A stretch of 64,000 bases of DNA from VMGX01 sp041658885 (GTDB taxonomy: Bacteria; Patescibacteriota; Minisyncoccia; Phycocordibacterales; 21-14-all-36-13), in the NCBI GenBank assembly GCA_041658885.1, contig JBAZZJ010000001.1:62001-126000 (forward strand), in the 5' to 3' direction. The translations under genes were made by a program, and so were the position numbers. This document shows positions 54,244-63,278 of this stretch, one piece after another (position 1 is the stretch's first letter; each line of letters opens with the position of its first letter). Below the pieces are notes generated by a model that had not been told where the DNA came from, made no database searches, and saw nothing but the letters and a program-made list of their open reading frames with translations.

Positions 54244-54756
54244 ATGAAACAAAAAGTTATTTTATACATGGCAATAAGCTTGAATGGAATGATCGCAAAA
54301 AACGACGACGATACAAGCTGGATTTCAAAAGAGGAATGGGACAGCTATAGTTTGGCAGTACGAACCGCCGGAAACCTTATTGTTGGTCATCGCACATACA
54401 GTATACTTACGAAACAGCCAGAATTTTCGGAATTCAAAGATGTAAAACTTGTCGTCGTCGCTCAAGAAAATTTTCAATCTTTGACTCAAAATCATTTAGT
54501 TGCTCATTCGCCAAGAGAAGCGTTGGAACTTTTAAAAGATTTTGAGGAGGTAATTGTTGCTGGTGGCGGCGCACTCAATGCTTCTTTTGCCGAAGAAAAT
54601 CTTATTGATGAAATTTTTATTGATATTGAGCCGATAATTTTAAACAAAGGTATTCCACTTTTTAGAGATAAAAATTTTGAGCGCAATCTTAAGTTGATTG
54701 GGCAAAAGAAAATAAGTGAAAGCGAAATTCAACTTCATTATGAGGTTTTGAAATAA
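54244..54756 (+). CDS. RibD C-terminal/dihydrofolate reductase-like protein
   Basis: 170 residues: VILYMAISLNGMIAKNDDDTSW at the N-terminus, AGNLIVGHRTYSIL, VIVAGGGALNASFAEENLIDEIFIDIEP in the C-terminal half, as in RibD_C/YwjB-type reductases. It should use NADPH; the substrate may be a pteridine or pyrimidine. It lies 4 nt after the regulator. Confidence 0.85.
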   Translation: MKQKVILYMAISLNGMIAKNDDDTSWISKEEWDSYSLAVRTAGNLIVGHRTYSILTKQPEFSEFKDVKLVVVAQENFQSLTQNHLVAHSPREALELLKDFEEVIVAGGGALNASFAEENLIDEIFIDIEPIILNKGIPLFRDKNFERNLKLIGQKKISESEIQLHYEVLK

Positions 54757-54760
54757 TTTT

Positions 54761-55081
54761 ATGGAAACAAAAAATGTAAAATTTATCGTTTTTGTTCCGA
54801 TTTCTCACGCTAACGCTGTGCGTCAAGCTCTCGGCGAAGCCGGAGCAGGAAAAATCGGAAACTATGATTTCTGCTCTTTTTCTTCTCGCGGCACTGGTCG
54901 TTTCCGCGGGAATGAAAAGGCAAATCCCACTATTGGTAAAGCTGGAAATTATGAAGCGGTTGAAGAAGAAAGAATTGAAGCAATTGTGCCGCGAGAAATT
55001 TTGAAAGAGGTCATTGAAAAAGTAAAATCAGTCCACCCATACGAAGAAGTTGCTTTTGATATTTATCCGATAGAAAACTAA
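54761..55081 (+). CDS. NIF3/YqfO C-terminal-domain-like protein
   Basis: 106 residues. KFIVFVPISHANAVRQALGEAGAGKIGNYDFCSF, GTGRFRGNEKANPTIGKAG and VHPYEEVAFDIYPI fit the stand-alone domain inserted in NIF3/YqfO proteins, with a CutA-like ferredoxin fold. Function unknown. It lies 4 nt after the reductase gene. Confidence 0.85.
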   Translation: METKNVKFIVFVPISHANAVRQALGEAGAGKIGNYDFCSFSSRGTGRFRGNEKANPTIGKAGNYEAVEEERIEAIVPREILKEVIEKVKSVHPYEEVAFDIYPIEN

Positions 55082-55083
55082 TT

Positions 55084-55605
55084 ATGGAAATAAACAGTGA
55101 ACAAAATCTTGAAATAAAAAAATCAAAAATTGCCGGAAACGGGGTTTTTACTAACAAAGAAATTAAAAAAGGTCAGACGATTTATTTTCTTGAAGGCGAA
55201 CTCTGTAGTTTAGACGAGGTGATACGGAGAGTAAATGAAGGCAAGGAAGAGCCATCTGACCCGCTAGAAATTGACGATGAAGAATATTTGGATTTGAATG
55301 AGATATCAAGAACATTCAATCATTCGTGCGAACCAAATTCATATATCAAAGAAAAAAATGAACTGATTGCTTTAAGGGATATAGCAGTTGGCGAGGAAAT
55401 AACCTTCGATTATTCTACAACAATGAATGATAATGAGGAAAAAATTGTGAGCGCTGGGCGTGAACTTTGGACTTGTAAATGTAATTGCGGAAGCAAAAAA
55501 TGCAGAGGAATAATTGACCAATTCAAAACCTTGCCAGAAGGAATGCGGAAGTATTATATTAGCAATAGATTTATGCCAGATTTTATGTTAAAGAAATTTG
55601 GATAA
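55084..55605 (+). CDS. SET-domain protein methyltransferase-like
   Basis: 173 residues. SKIAGNGVFTNKEIKKGQTI (SET start), RTFNHSCEPNSYI (about residues 79-91, the NHSxxPN SAM site), AVGEEITFDY (ELTFDY motif) and a post-SET cysteine cluster CKCNCGSKKCRG (about 131-142). All key SET motifs are intact, so it is probably an active lysine methyltransferase. It starts 2 nt after the NIF3-like gene. SET proteins are uncommon in bacteria; the target could be a ribosomal or DNA-binding protein. Confidence 0.85.
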   Translation: MEINSEQNLEIKKSKIAGNGVFTNKEIKKGQTIYFLEGELCSLDEVIRRVNEGKEEPSDPLEIDDEEYLDLNEISRTFNHSCEPNSYIKEKNELIALRDIAVGEEITFDYSTTMNDNEEKIVSAGRELWTCKCNCGSKKCRGIIDQFKTLPEGMRKYYISNRFMPDFMLKKFG

Positions 55606-55634
55606 ATTGGCGGCGAAAAAATTTTTTTAAATAA

Positions 55635-55662
55635 AAAACGGCCCAAAAAGCCGTTTTCTTTT
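55635..55662 (+). terminator. Terminator of the XRE-SET operon
   Basis: AAAACGGC, CCAAAAA, GCCGTTTT, then TCTTTTT. Confidence 0.88.
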
Positions 55663-55702
55663 TATTTGTGTAAAAGTAAATTTTTTAATATAATTAATTT
55701 AT

Positions 55703-55930
55703 ATGAATCAAGAAAAAGAACAAAAACATTTATTAGCTTATTTTATTAAAAATATAGAAATTGTTATAGGTCTTGTTCTTATCTGGAGAGGAGTTTGGTA
55801 TATTTTGGACGAAATAGATATACTTATATGGAATGGAAGCCATTTTTGGACAGCTGTAGGTGGAGTCATTGTCGGTTTGTTAGTACTATATTTGCCCGAC
55901 AAAGATTTAAAAGAAATTTCAAAATTATAA
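55703..55930 (+). CDS. Two-helix membrane protein, unknown
   Basis: 75 residues with two helices (about 18-36 and 46-63) and WNGSHFWTAVGG between them. No family recognised. It is followed closely by tag. Confidence 0.6.
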   Translation: MNQEKEQKHLLAYFIKNIEIVIGLVLIWRGVWYILDEIDILIWNGSHFWTAVGGVIVGLLVLYLPDKDLKEISKL

Positions 55931-55984
55931 AAATATTTTACAAATCTCGCAGTGAAACTTCGCCCTACTATCAGGATAAAAGTT

Positions 55985-56569
55985 ATGAAAGAAAAAGTTC
56001 GCTGTGCTTGGCCAAGCAACGATTTGTTAATGGTAAAATATCATGACGAAGAATGGGGGGTGCCAATAAAAGATGATAAAAAGATTTTTGAATTTTTGGT
56101 GTTAGAAAGCGCACAAGCTGGGTTATCGTGGAGAACAATACTTTATAAAAGGAATGGATATAAAAAAGCATTTGTAAATTTTGACCCAAAAAGAGTATCA
56201 AAATTTACAAAAAAAGATGTAAACAGACTAATTAAAAATCCACAAATTATTAGAAACAAGCTTAAAATAGAGTCAACAATAAATAACGCAAAAAGATTTT
56301 TAGAAGTTCAGAAGGAATTTGGAAGTTTTAGTAAGTATATGTGGGGGTTTGTGAAAGACAAACAAATTGATGGAAAAAGAAAAACATTAAAAGAATTGCC
56401 AGTAATTACAAAAGAAGCAGAGGAATTTTCTAAAGATTTGAAAAAAAGAGGATTTAAATTTTTAGGGTCAACAATTGTTTATGCACACATGCAAGCCGTG
56501 GGAATGGTAAATGATCATACAACTAATTGTTTTCGTTATAAATTCAAAATGTCCCCAAGGACGTTTTGA
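55985..56569 (+). CDS. tag: DNA-3-methyladenine glycosylase I
   Basis: Removes 3-methyladenine from alkylated DNA. 194 residues from ATG 55985 (a GTG at 55952 would add 11 residues): RCAWPSND, YHDEEWGVP, LVLESAQAGLSWRTIL (substrate pocket) and FLGSTIVYAHMQAVGMVNDHTTNCFR, with the Cys/His zinc snap (C7, H20, H and C near the end). The last residues MSPRTF are encoded by an ATGTCC-CCAA-GGACGT hairpin of the repeat type seen at 30808. Confidence 0.92.
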   Translation: MKEKVRCAWPSNDLLMVKYHDEEWGVPIKDDKKIFEFLVLESAQAGLSWRTILYKRNGYKKAFVNFDPKRVSKFTKKDVNRLIKNPQIIRNKLKIESTINNAKRFLEVQKEFGSFSKYMWGFVKDKQIDGKRKTLKELPVITKEAEEFSKDLKKRGFKFLGSTIVYAHMQAVGMVNDHTTNCFRYKFKMSPRTF

Positions 56570-56650
56570 ATCCATAATTAATTTGTTTTTTTAAAAACCT
56601 CCAAATGAGGTTTTGAATCCACAATTTTTTGTGTTTTAATTAATATTATT

Positions 56651-56779
56651 ATGAAAAATTATGCTAAAGTAGGAAATAAAAAAGGGAAACCAGCATACAG
56701 AACTCCGTCTAATTTTAAGAACACCGTTGGTTTTAGGCTTCCAAAAATTCCTAAACAAAATTTTAGAAGAAAAGTATAA
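56651..56779 (+). CDS. 42-residue basic protein
   Basis: ATG 56651 to TAA 56779. It begins MKNYAKVGNKKGKPAYRTPS and ends QNFRRKV, with many Lys and Arg. No ribosome site is clear, but a good terminator follows at once (56779-56811). It could be a nucleic-acid-binding or ribosome-associated peptide. Confidence 0.45.
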   Translation: MKNYAKVGNKKGKPAYRTPSNFKNTVGFRLPKIPKQNFRRKV

Positions 56780-56811
56780 AAAATCAGCGGTTGAACCGCT
56801 GATTTTTTAAA
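56779..56811. terminator. Bidirectional terminator between convergent genes
   Basis: AAAATCAGCGG, TTGA, ACCGCTGATTTT then TT; lies between the small basic protein gene and the end of thrS. Confidence 0.88.
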
Positions 56812-58569
56812 TTATTTCTTATCTTTGATTTCTTTTTTTAATTTTTCAATAACTTCTTCTAGTTTGATATCTTTCTTACCATCCTCGTTTCTTGATTCTA
56901 GTGTGACAGATTTGTTTTTAACTTCATTATCTCCAACAATTATCATATAAGGATTTTTTTGTAATTTTGAATTTCTTATTTTTTTACCAAGAGTTTCATT
57001 TGAATTATCTAATTCAACTCTCAATCCCTCCTCTTTCATTTTCCTAAACACTTCTGTGGCGTATTCTAATTGTTTTTCTGAAATTGGAATAACAACAACC
57101 TGAACGGGCGAAAGCCAAAGCGGGAAAGCACCAGCATAGTGTTCAATAAGAATTGCAACAATTCTTTCTATTGCTCCAATAGAAGATCTATGTATAACAA
57201 TAGTTTCTTTTTCTTTTCCGTCAGAATCAGTATAAATTAAGTTAAATCTTTTTGGCATAACAAAATCGTACTGAACAGTAAACGCAGTATCTTCTTTGCC
57301 AGAGAAGTTTTTCATTTGTATATCTATTTTAGGTCCATAAAATGCAGCTTCATTTTCGGCTTCAACAAATTTACATTTTCTTTCTTTAAGGGCTTCTCTT
57401 AAAGATTTTTCTGCTTTTTCCCAAGCACTGTCATCTTTAAAATATTTTTTGTCATCTTTTTTATCCCCAAGAGAAAGTCTGTACCAATAATTTTCTCCCA
57501 TTTTAAATCCAAAGATGTTTGAAATATATTCTATGAGATCCAATGCCCCCACGACTTCTTCTTTCGCTTGTTTATCATTAGCACAAATTATATGTGCATC
57601 AGCTAGACAAAAACTTCTTACCCTCATTAGCCCAGTGAGCTCTCCAGATTTTTCATATCTGTAAAGTTTTGCTAATTCTGCAATTCTTACTGGTAAATCT
57701 TTATAACTTTTTGGGCTACTCAAATATAATTCAAAATGATGTGGGCAAGTCATTGGTCTTAACATAAATTCTTCCTCGTCTATCTTTATTGGAGCATACA
57801 TAGAGTCTTTGTAATAAGGGTAGTGGCCTGATTTTTTGTATAAATCAATTTTTGCAATATCTGGGGTATAAACGTGTTTGTAATTTCTTTTTAATTCTTC
57901 CTCAACTATGAATTTTTCCAACTCACGTCTTATTGTTGCACCTTTTTCCGTCCAGAGAGGGAGGCCTTTACCAACAATATCTGAAAAAATAAATAAACCT
58001 AAATCTTTACCTAATTTTCTGTGGTCTCTTTTCTCAGCTTCTTCCTGTAATTTTATATATTCATCAAGTTCTTTTTTTGTTTCAAAAGCAAGGCCATATA
58101 TACGAGTGAGCATTTTATTTTTTTCACTTCCTCTCCAATATGCTCCAGCGGTTTTGTTTAACTTGAAAGAATCTGGATTTATTTTTTTTGCGCTATCTGT
58201 ATGCCCGCCACCGCAAAGGTCAACAAGGTCTCCAGATTTGTAAAATGTAATTTTTTGTTTATCTTTTACAAGTTCGTCAATAAGCTCCAATTTGTATGGA
58301 TTATCTTTAAATTTTTCTTTGGCTTCTTTTTCGGAAACATCAATTTTTTCAAATTTATCCCACTTATTTAATATTTCTTTCATTTTCTTCTCTATATTTG
58401 GCAAATCTTTATCTGAAATAGTGGTTGTGAAGTCAAAATCATAATAAAATCCATTTTCAATAGCTGGGCCGATAGTCATTTTTGTGTCTGGATATAAATC
58501 CAAAACAGCTGCCGCAAGCAGATGTGAAAGCGAATGTCTAATACTTTGTATTTTTGAATTTTTTTCCAT
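56812..58569 (-). CDS. thrS: Threonine-tRNA ligase without TGS domain
   Basis: 585 residues. It starts directly with the editing-type domain (SIRHSLSHLLAAAVLDLYP, with HSxxH, and DLCGGGHTDS), then the class II catalytic core (RPMTCPHHFELY, RIAELAKLYRYEKSGELTGLMRVRSF, IHRSSIGAIERIVAILIEHYAG) and the anticodon-binding domain. The N-terminal TGS domain (about 60 residues) found in most ThrS is absent. Class II motifs are intact. Confidence 0.95.
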   Translation of the reverse strand: MEKNSKIQSIRHSLSHLLAAAVLDLYPDTKMTIGPAIENGFYYDFDFTTTISDKDLPNIEKKMKEILNKWDKFEKIDVSEKEAKEKFKDNPYKLELIDELVKDKQKITFYKSGDLVDLCGGGHTDSAKKINPDSFKLNKTAGAYWRGSEKNKMLTRIYGLAFETKKELDEYIKLQEEAEKRDHRKLGKDLGLFIFSDIVGKGLPLWTEKGATIRRELEKFIVEEELKRNYKHVYTPDIAKIDLYKKSGHYPYYKDSMYAPIKIDEEEFMLRPMTCPHHFELYLSSPKSYKDLPVRIAELAKLYRYEKSGELTGLMRVRSFCLADAHIICANDKQAKEEVVGALDLIEYISNIFGFKMGENYWYRLSLGDKKDDKKYFKDDSAWEKAEKSLREALKERKCKFVEAENEAAFYGPKIDIQMKNFSGKEDTAFTVQYDFVMPKRFNLIYTDSDGKEKETIVIHRSSIGAIERIVAILIEHYAGAFPLWLSPVQVVVIPISEKQLEYATEVFRKMKEEGLRVELDNSNETLGKKIRNSKLQKNPYMIIVGDNEVKNKSVTLESRNEDGKKDIKLEEVIEKLKKEIKDKK

Positions 58570-58598
58570 TTCAATATATTAGCATTATTTTAAAACCA

Positions 58599-58639
58599 AG
58601 TGAAAAGCCACCAGCTTAAACGCTGGTGGCTTTTCACTT
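58599..58639 (-). terminator. Strong hairpin between dnaE and thrS
   Basis: AAGTGAAAAGCCACCAGC, loop TTAAA, GCTGGTGGCTTTTCACTT. It ends just before the dnaE stop on the minus strand. Confidence 0.85.
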
Positions 58640-61600
58640 TTATTCCATTTCTTTCACTGCCTCCGCGAGAATGCTTATTGTATTATTTCTATAAGAAACT
58701 CGTCCTTTTATAATTACACATTTGTTTGCTTCTAAAAGATTTTTATATTTATCAAATATTTTTGGGAAAGCAACCACCTCAATAGAACCAGTTAAATCTG
58801 AAAAATTAACAAATGCCATCTTCTCAAAGCTTTTGGTGTTTATAATTTTAGCTTCATTTATTATTCCTGCAACTGCAACGGCCATTCCTTCCTCAAGCCC
58901 ATCCAAAACTTTTTTTACCGTGTATTCACGTTTTTGAAGTTTGTCTTTGAATTTATCAAGTGGATGTCCTGAGATATACAATCCAAGCAATTCTTTTTCC
59001 CAAGCCAATTTATCAACCATAGTTGCTGGTGGAGATTCTCTTAATTTTAATTTTGGGACCGAGCTCACATCCTTCATTAAGCCAAAAAGAGAATTTTGAT
59101 TTTCGTGCGCTTTGGAACCTTCTCTGTGATAAGCGAGCAAGTCTTCAATATTTTCTACCATTTGTCCTCTTTCTCCAAGTTCATCCATAGCCCCACATTT
59201 AATAAGAGCTTCCAAAGATTTTTTATTTATATTTTTATCTTTGACCTTGTCCAAAAAGTCTCCAAGTGAAGTAAACTTACCTTTTTCTTTTCTAGTTTCT
59301 ATTATTTTATCTGCAATTCCTTCTCCAAAATTTTTTATACTATACAAACCAAATCTAATCTTATCTTTTCCATCCTCATTAATTACGGTAAAATTCCCAA
59401 AACTTTCATTTATATTTGGTGGAAGAACTTCTATTTTCATTCTTTTACACTCTTGGATGATTTCAGATATTTTTTCTACATCTCCCGCGTCTGCCGTTAA
59501 TAAAGCCGTCATATAAATAACAGGGAAGTTGGCTTTCATATAAGCCGTTTGGTAAGAGACTTTTCCATAACTTGCGGAGTGAGCTTTGTTGAACCCATAT
59601 GCAGCAAATGTTTCAATCATCTCCCAGAGTTCTTGCGCTATGTTTGATTTCATTTCATTACTAATACATCCTTTTATAAATTTTTCTTTCTGTGCTCGCA
59701 TTTCTTCAGGAATTTTTTTACCGACGGCCTTTCTAAATTTATCGGCCTCTTCCCAAGAATATCCAGCTAGTTTTGTAACAATCAAAAGAATATCGTCTTG
59801 ATAAATCAAAATTCCATAAGTTTGTTCAAGAATTTCTCGCAATCTCTCGTCAATATATTTTACGAGTTTTGGGTTTCTTTTTCTTTTTATATATTCAGAA
59901 ATAAAGGCCATAGGTCCTGGGCGATACAAAGCAATCATAGCGCCTATATCTCTTATTTCAGTTGGCCTCAATTCTTTCAAATAACTTGTCATCCCATCGC
60001 TCCCAAGTTGAAACACCCCCATAGTTTCTCCACGAGCAAGCATCTCGTAAGTTTTTTTGTCATCTAGGTGAACATTATCAATGTCAATTTTTTTACCAGT
60101 GATTTTTTCTGTAAGTTTTACCGAGTCCGCGAGAATTGAAAGGTTTTTTAATCCAAGAAAATCAAATTTCAAAAGCCCGACATCCTCAATCACATACATG
60201 TCATATTGAGTTATTAATTTTCCACCCTTTGGGTCAAGCTGTACTGGAGTATACTCGGTTAATGACGTAGGAGAAATAACAACTCCGGCCGCATGAACAG
60301 AAATGTGTCTTGCACCACCCTCAATTTTTTTTGCCATATCAACAATTTTTCTAACATCCTTGTCTGTTGCATACATTTTTTTTAAATCGGAATTTTCGTC
60401 CATTGCTCTATCTATTGTCATAGGGAAGCCCTGCTTGCCGAGGGGAATTTGTTTTGAAATTTTATCGCCGATTTGGTATTCATATCCAAGAGCACGAGCG
60501 GTATCACGAACAGCACCACGTGCCATCATTGTTCCAAACGTTCCTATCTGTGCAACTCTATCTTTCCCATATTTTTCTCTCGCGTATTGAATCATCTCGT
60601 CGCGCCTGTTATCCGCCATATCAATATCAATATCAGGCGGGGAAGGTCTGTCTGGGTTTAAAAATCTTTCAAATGGGAGCTGATACTCAAGAGGATTAAT
60701 ATTCGTAATTCCTATTAAATAAGAAACAAGAGAACCAGCGGCCGAACCTCTTGTGTTTGTAAAAATATTATTCTTATGAGCAAATTTAAGAAGGTCGCTA
60801 ACGACTAAAAAGTATGGCGAATAACCTTTCTTTTTTATTATATTGTATTCATATTCAATTCTGTCAGAAACTTCTTTTGTTTTTTTTAATTTCTTTTCTT
60901 TTAAGCCTAAATTTATTAGTTCATATAAATGTTCGTTGGAATGATTCCCGCTGGGTGTTGTTATTTCAGGAAAAACCCAACTCCCAAGTTTAATTTCCAA
61001 ATTACATTTGTCGGCGATTTTTTGAGTATTTTCAAAGGCTTCAGGAATTTCTTCAAAATATTTTTGTGCCTTTTCAGAACTTATAAAAGAAAAATCCTCA
61101 TTTTCATCTGTGAGTCGTTTATTTGAACCAAAATCTAAATTTGTTTGTATAGACAAAAGAGTTTGGTAAGCCTCCTTATCTTCTATGTTTATATAATAGA
61201 CATCGTGAGCTCCAACAAGATTTGCTCCAACTTCTTTTGAAAATAAAATAGTTTTCTTTGTTAAATTATTATGACCTTCAATTTCTGGATGATGAGTTAT
61301 TTCTAAATATAAATCCTCGGGACTATAAATTTCTTCATATTCTTTAAAAATCTTTTTTGCAGATTCAAAATCTCCGCTTTTTATTTTTTCTGAAGTCTCT
61401 CCACTAAAAGAAGGAATAATTGCGAGAAGCCCATTAGAATATTTTTTCATTAAATCTCTGTCTATTCTTGGTCTGTAATAAAACCCGTCTAAGTTTGATT
61501 CAGAAACAAGTTTTATTAAATTTTTATACCCAGCCTCGTTTTTGGCCAAAAGCACCAAGCGATATCTTTTACTATCTATTCCAGATTGTTTGTCTTGTCG

Positions 61601-61822
61601 TGTGCGAAATGCAACATAAAAATCAACTCCTATTATTGGTTTTATATTTTCTTTTTTACATTCTTTATAAAATTCGATCGTGCCATACATGTTTCCGTTA
61701 TCTGTTAGAGCGATGGCAGACATTTTATTTTTTTTACATGCGGAAACAAGGTCTGGAATTTTGGGTAATGCATTAAGCAAGCTAAAATGGGAGTGAGTGT
61801 GGAGATGAATAAAATTTGGCAT
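58640..61822 (-). CDS. dnaE: DNA polymerase III subunit alpha
   Basis: 1060 residues from ATG 61822: PHP domain (FIHLHTHSHFSLL, ALTDNGNMYG), catalytic palm with PDIDIDMAD (near residue 405, catalytic Asp pair) and KFDFLGL, fingers (GVFQLGSDGM), the tandem helix-hairpin-helix, and an OB fold at the end (FVNFSDLTGSIEVVAFP). DnaE1 type, slightly shorter than in E. coli (1160). PHP metal ligands look mostly kept. Seven in-frame codons upstream are not used. Confidence 0.96.
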   Translation of the reverse strand: MPNFIHLHTHSHFSLLNALPKIPDLVSACKKNKMSAIALTDNGNMYGTIEFYKECKKENIKPIIGVDFYVAFRTRQDKQSGIDSKRYRLVLLAKNEAGYKNLIKLVSESNLDGFYYRPRIDRDLMKKYSNGLLAIIPSFSGETSEKIKSGDFESAKKIFKEYEEIYSPEDLYLEITHHPEIEGHNNLTKKTILFSKEVGANLVGAHDVYYINIEDKEAYQTLLSIQTNLDFGSNKRLTDENEDFSFISSEKAQKYFEEIPEAFENTQKIADKCNLEIKLGSWVFPEITTPSGNHSNEHLYELINLGLKEKKLKKTKEVSDRIEYEYNIIKKKGYSPYFLVVSDLLKFAHKNNIFTNTRGSAAGSLVSYLIGITNINPLEYQLPFERFLNPDRPSPPDIDIDMADNRRDEMIQYAREKYGKDRVAQIGTFGTMMARGAVRDTARALGYEYQIGDKISKQIPLGKQGFPMTIDRAMDENSDLKKMYATDKDVRKIVDMAKKIEGGARHISVHAAGVVISPTSLTEYTPVQLDPKGGKLITQYDMYVIEDVGLLKFDFLGLKNLSILADSVKLTEKITGKKIDIDNVHLDDKKTYEMLARGETMGVFQLGSDGMTSYLKELRPTEIRDIGAMIALYRPGPMAFISEYIKRKRNPKLVKYIDERLREILEQTYGILIYQDDILLIVTKLAGYSWEEADKFRKAVGKKIPEEMRAQKEKFIKGCISNEMKSNIAQELWEMIETFAAYGFNKAHSASYGKVSYQTAYMKANFPVIYMTALLTADAGDVEKISEIIQECKRMKIEVLPPNINESFGNFTVINEDGKDKIRFGLYSIKNFGEGIADKIIETRKEKGKFTSLGDFLDKVKDKNINKKSLEALIKCGAMDELGERGQMVENIEDLLAYHREGSKAHENQNSLFGLMKDVSSVPKLKLRESPPATMVDKLAWEKELLGLYISGHPLDKFKDKLQKREYTVKKVLDGLEEGMAVAVAGIINEAKIINTKSFEKMAFVNFSDLTGSIEVVAFPKIFDKYKNLLEANKCVIIKGRVSYRNNTISILAEAVKEME

Positions 61823-61848
61823 GTTCAAATTATAACATGACAAATTAA

Positions 61849-61877
61849 ATTTCTAATTTCCAATTTCTAATGAAATT
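61849..61877. repeat. TTTCTAATTTCCAATTTCTAA tract
   Basis: Inverse form of the TTAGAT low-complexity tracts, 26 nt upstream of dnaE read on the minus strand. Confidence 0.7.
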
Positions 61878-61953
61878 TTAAAATGTCAAAATGTAAAAAT
61901 AGAGACCCTGCCCCGTTAGAAGTAGGACATAAGATGTTCGTGAGTTCTGGGGG

Positions 61954-61981
61954 TTGACAGGATATTTAATAGGTGTATAAT
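61954..61981 (+). promoter_or_regulatory. Promoter of a lipoprotein gene
   Basis: TTGACA, 16-nt spacer, TATAAT; ends TATTTAATAGGTGTATAATATA, resembling the promoters at 18783 and 19605. Confidence 0.82.
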
Positions 61982-62043
61982 ATATTGTGAAAAGTCAAAA
62001 GCTCTTTTCAATTGAATAATCAAAAAACAAAGGAGAAAATTCA

Positions 62044-62421
62044 ATGAAAACAAATATGTTTTTCATTTTAGTTTTAGTTTTCTTTTGTGGTTGTGGGTCT
62101 TCAATTACAAAAGAAAATGAAAAAACACAAATTGTTGAAAGGATATTTATGCACGAGCCAACAGAATATTCTTTCATGTATTTCAAACCTAACACTAATG
62201 AGTTAAAAACTGCAACATATGGCATTGAATCAGAATATTTAAAAATAATATCTGATGTCAAACCAGAAAATAAACCATGGTTTTATTACGCGGAATTTAA
62301 TGGACATAATCAACCTAGTTATCGTGTTTTAATAATTCATATACGGAATGTTTCCGATATTCAAGGAGGTGGATGGAATCATGGTAAGTTTGGTAGAGGT
62401 CAGACCGTTGTTATTCAGTGA
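62044..62421 (+). CDS. Small lipoprotein, unknown
   Basis: 125 residues: lipoprotein signal with FFCGC lipobox (Cys 18), followed by GSSITKENE and a beta-rich polar domain. Single-gene unit with AAAGGAG, consensus promoter and terminator, like the lipoproteins at 18862 and 19683, but without clear sequence identity in the mature part. Confidence 0.75.
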   Translation: MKTNMFFILVLVFFCGCGSSITKENEKTQIVERIFMHEPTEYSFMYFKPNTNELKTATYGIESEYLKIISDVKPENKPWFYYAEFNGHNQPSYRVLIIHIRNVSDIQGGGWNHGKFGRGQTVVIQ

Positions 62422-62442
62422 GTTTTGAGTTTAAGACTTCAG

Positions 62443-62466
62443 GCACCACATTCGTGGTGCTTTTTT
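62443..62466 (+). terminator. Terminator
   Basis: GCACCACATTCGTGGTGC followed by TTTTTT. Confidence 0.9.
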
Positions 62467-62484
62467 AATGATATAATTTTTAAA

Positions 62485-63072
62485 ATGAGACAAAATATTA
62501 AATATCTAATCGGAATTGATGAAGTTGGAAGAGGACCTTTGGCTGGACCTGTCTGTGTTTGTTCTACTATAATTCCAAGAAATTTTAAAATGTCTATTTT
62601 CAGTGGGGTTAAGGATTCAAAAAAGCTATCAGCAAAGAAAAGAGAAGAGTGGTTTGAGAAAATTAAAGAATTAAAAAAGAAGGGTTTAGTTGATTATAAA
62701 ATTGCCTTTGTAAGTAATTCGGAAATAGATAAAATAGGAATAACAAAATCAATTCAAAAAGCGATAAACAATTGTTTAAAAAGTATTAATCCAAAAACCT
62801 GTAAAGTTTTACTGGATGGAGGAATAAAAGCACCTGAAAAATTTTTAAATCAGAAAACAATAATAAAAGGAGATGAGAAAGAAAAAGTAATTGCTCTAGC
62901 ATCAATTATTGCAAAAGTTTCTCGAGATAAGGTTATGTGTGAATTTGCAAAAAAGTATCCGCAATACAGATTTGATAAACATAAAGGGTATGGAACTGCT
63001 TTGCATATTAAAAAAATAAAAAAGCATGGGCCTTGCAAAATACACAGAAAAACCTACATTAAAAATATTTAA
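62485..63072 (+). CDS. rnhB: Ribonuclease HII
   Basis: Removes RNA from RNA-DNA hybrids. 195 residues from ATG 62485 (in-frame codons before it overlap the terminator): YLIGIDEVGRGPLAGPVCV carries the first Asp-Glu pair, KVLLDGGIK a further Asp, and ASIIAKVSRDK the family C-terminal motif; YPQYRFDKHKGYGTALH follows. Normal length. Confidence 0.95.
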   Translation: MRQNIKYLIGIDEVGRGPLAGPVCVCSTIIPRNFKMSIFSGVKDSKKLSAKKREEWFEKIKELKKKGLVDYKIAFVSNSEIDKIGITKSIQKAINNCLKSINPKTCKVLLDGGIKAPEKFLNQKTIIKGDEKEKVIALASIIAKVSRDKVMCEFAKKYPQYRFDKHKGYGTALHIKKIKKHGPCKIHRKTYIKNI

Positions 63073-63090
63073 TTTTTAATTACTAATTTC

Positions 63091-63170
63091 CCAGCCTATC
63101 GCAGGCAGGTAATGAAATTTTAAAAATTCAAATTAGTGTATATACGCCATGGCGTATATGTAATTTTTAT
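63091..63170. repeat. Palindromic patch after rnhB
   Basis: CCAGCCTATCGCAGGCAGG (worn relative of the dus palindrome) followed by TATACGCCATGGCGTATA at 63139-63156, a perfect 18-nt palindrome. No gene lies between 63073 and 63278. Confidence 0.65.
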
Positions 63171-63216
63171 AATTTTATAAGATATGATACTTAAATTGAC
63201 ATTATTAAACATCCCC

Positions 63217-63245
63217 TTGCTTTTTTATTTATTATATGGTACTAT
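63217..63245 (+). promoter_or_regulatory. Possible promoter of the Nudix gene
   Basis: TTGCTT, 17-nt spacer, TACTAT, 33 nt before GTG 63279; ACGGAG ribosome site follows. Confidence 0.45.
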
Positions 63246-63278
63246 ATATTCAGATAAAATAAACGGAGTTATTTATAA

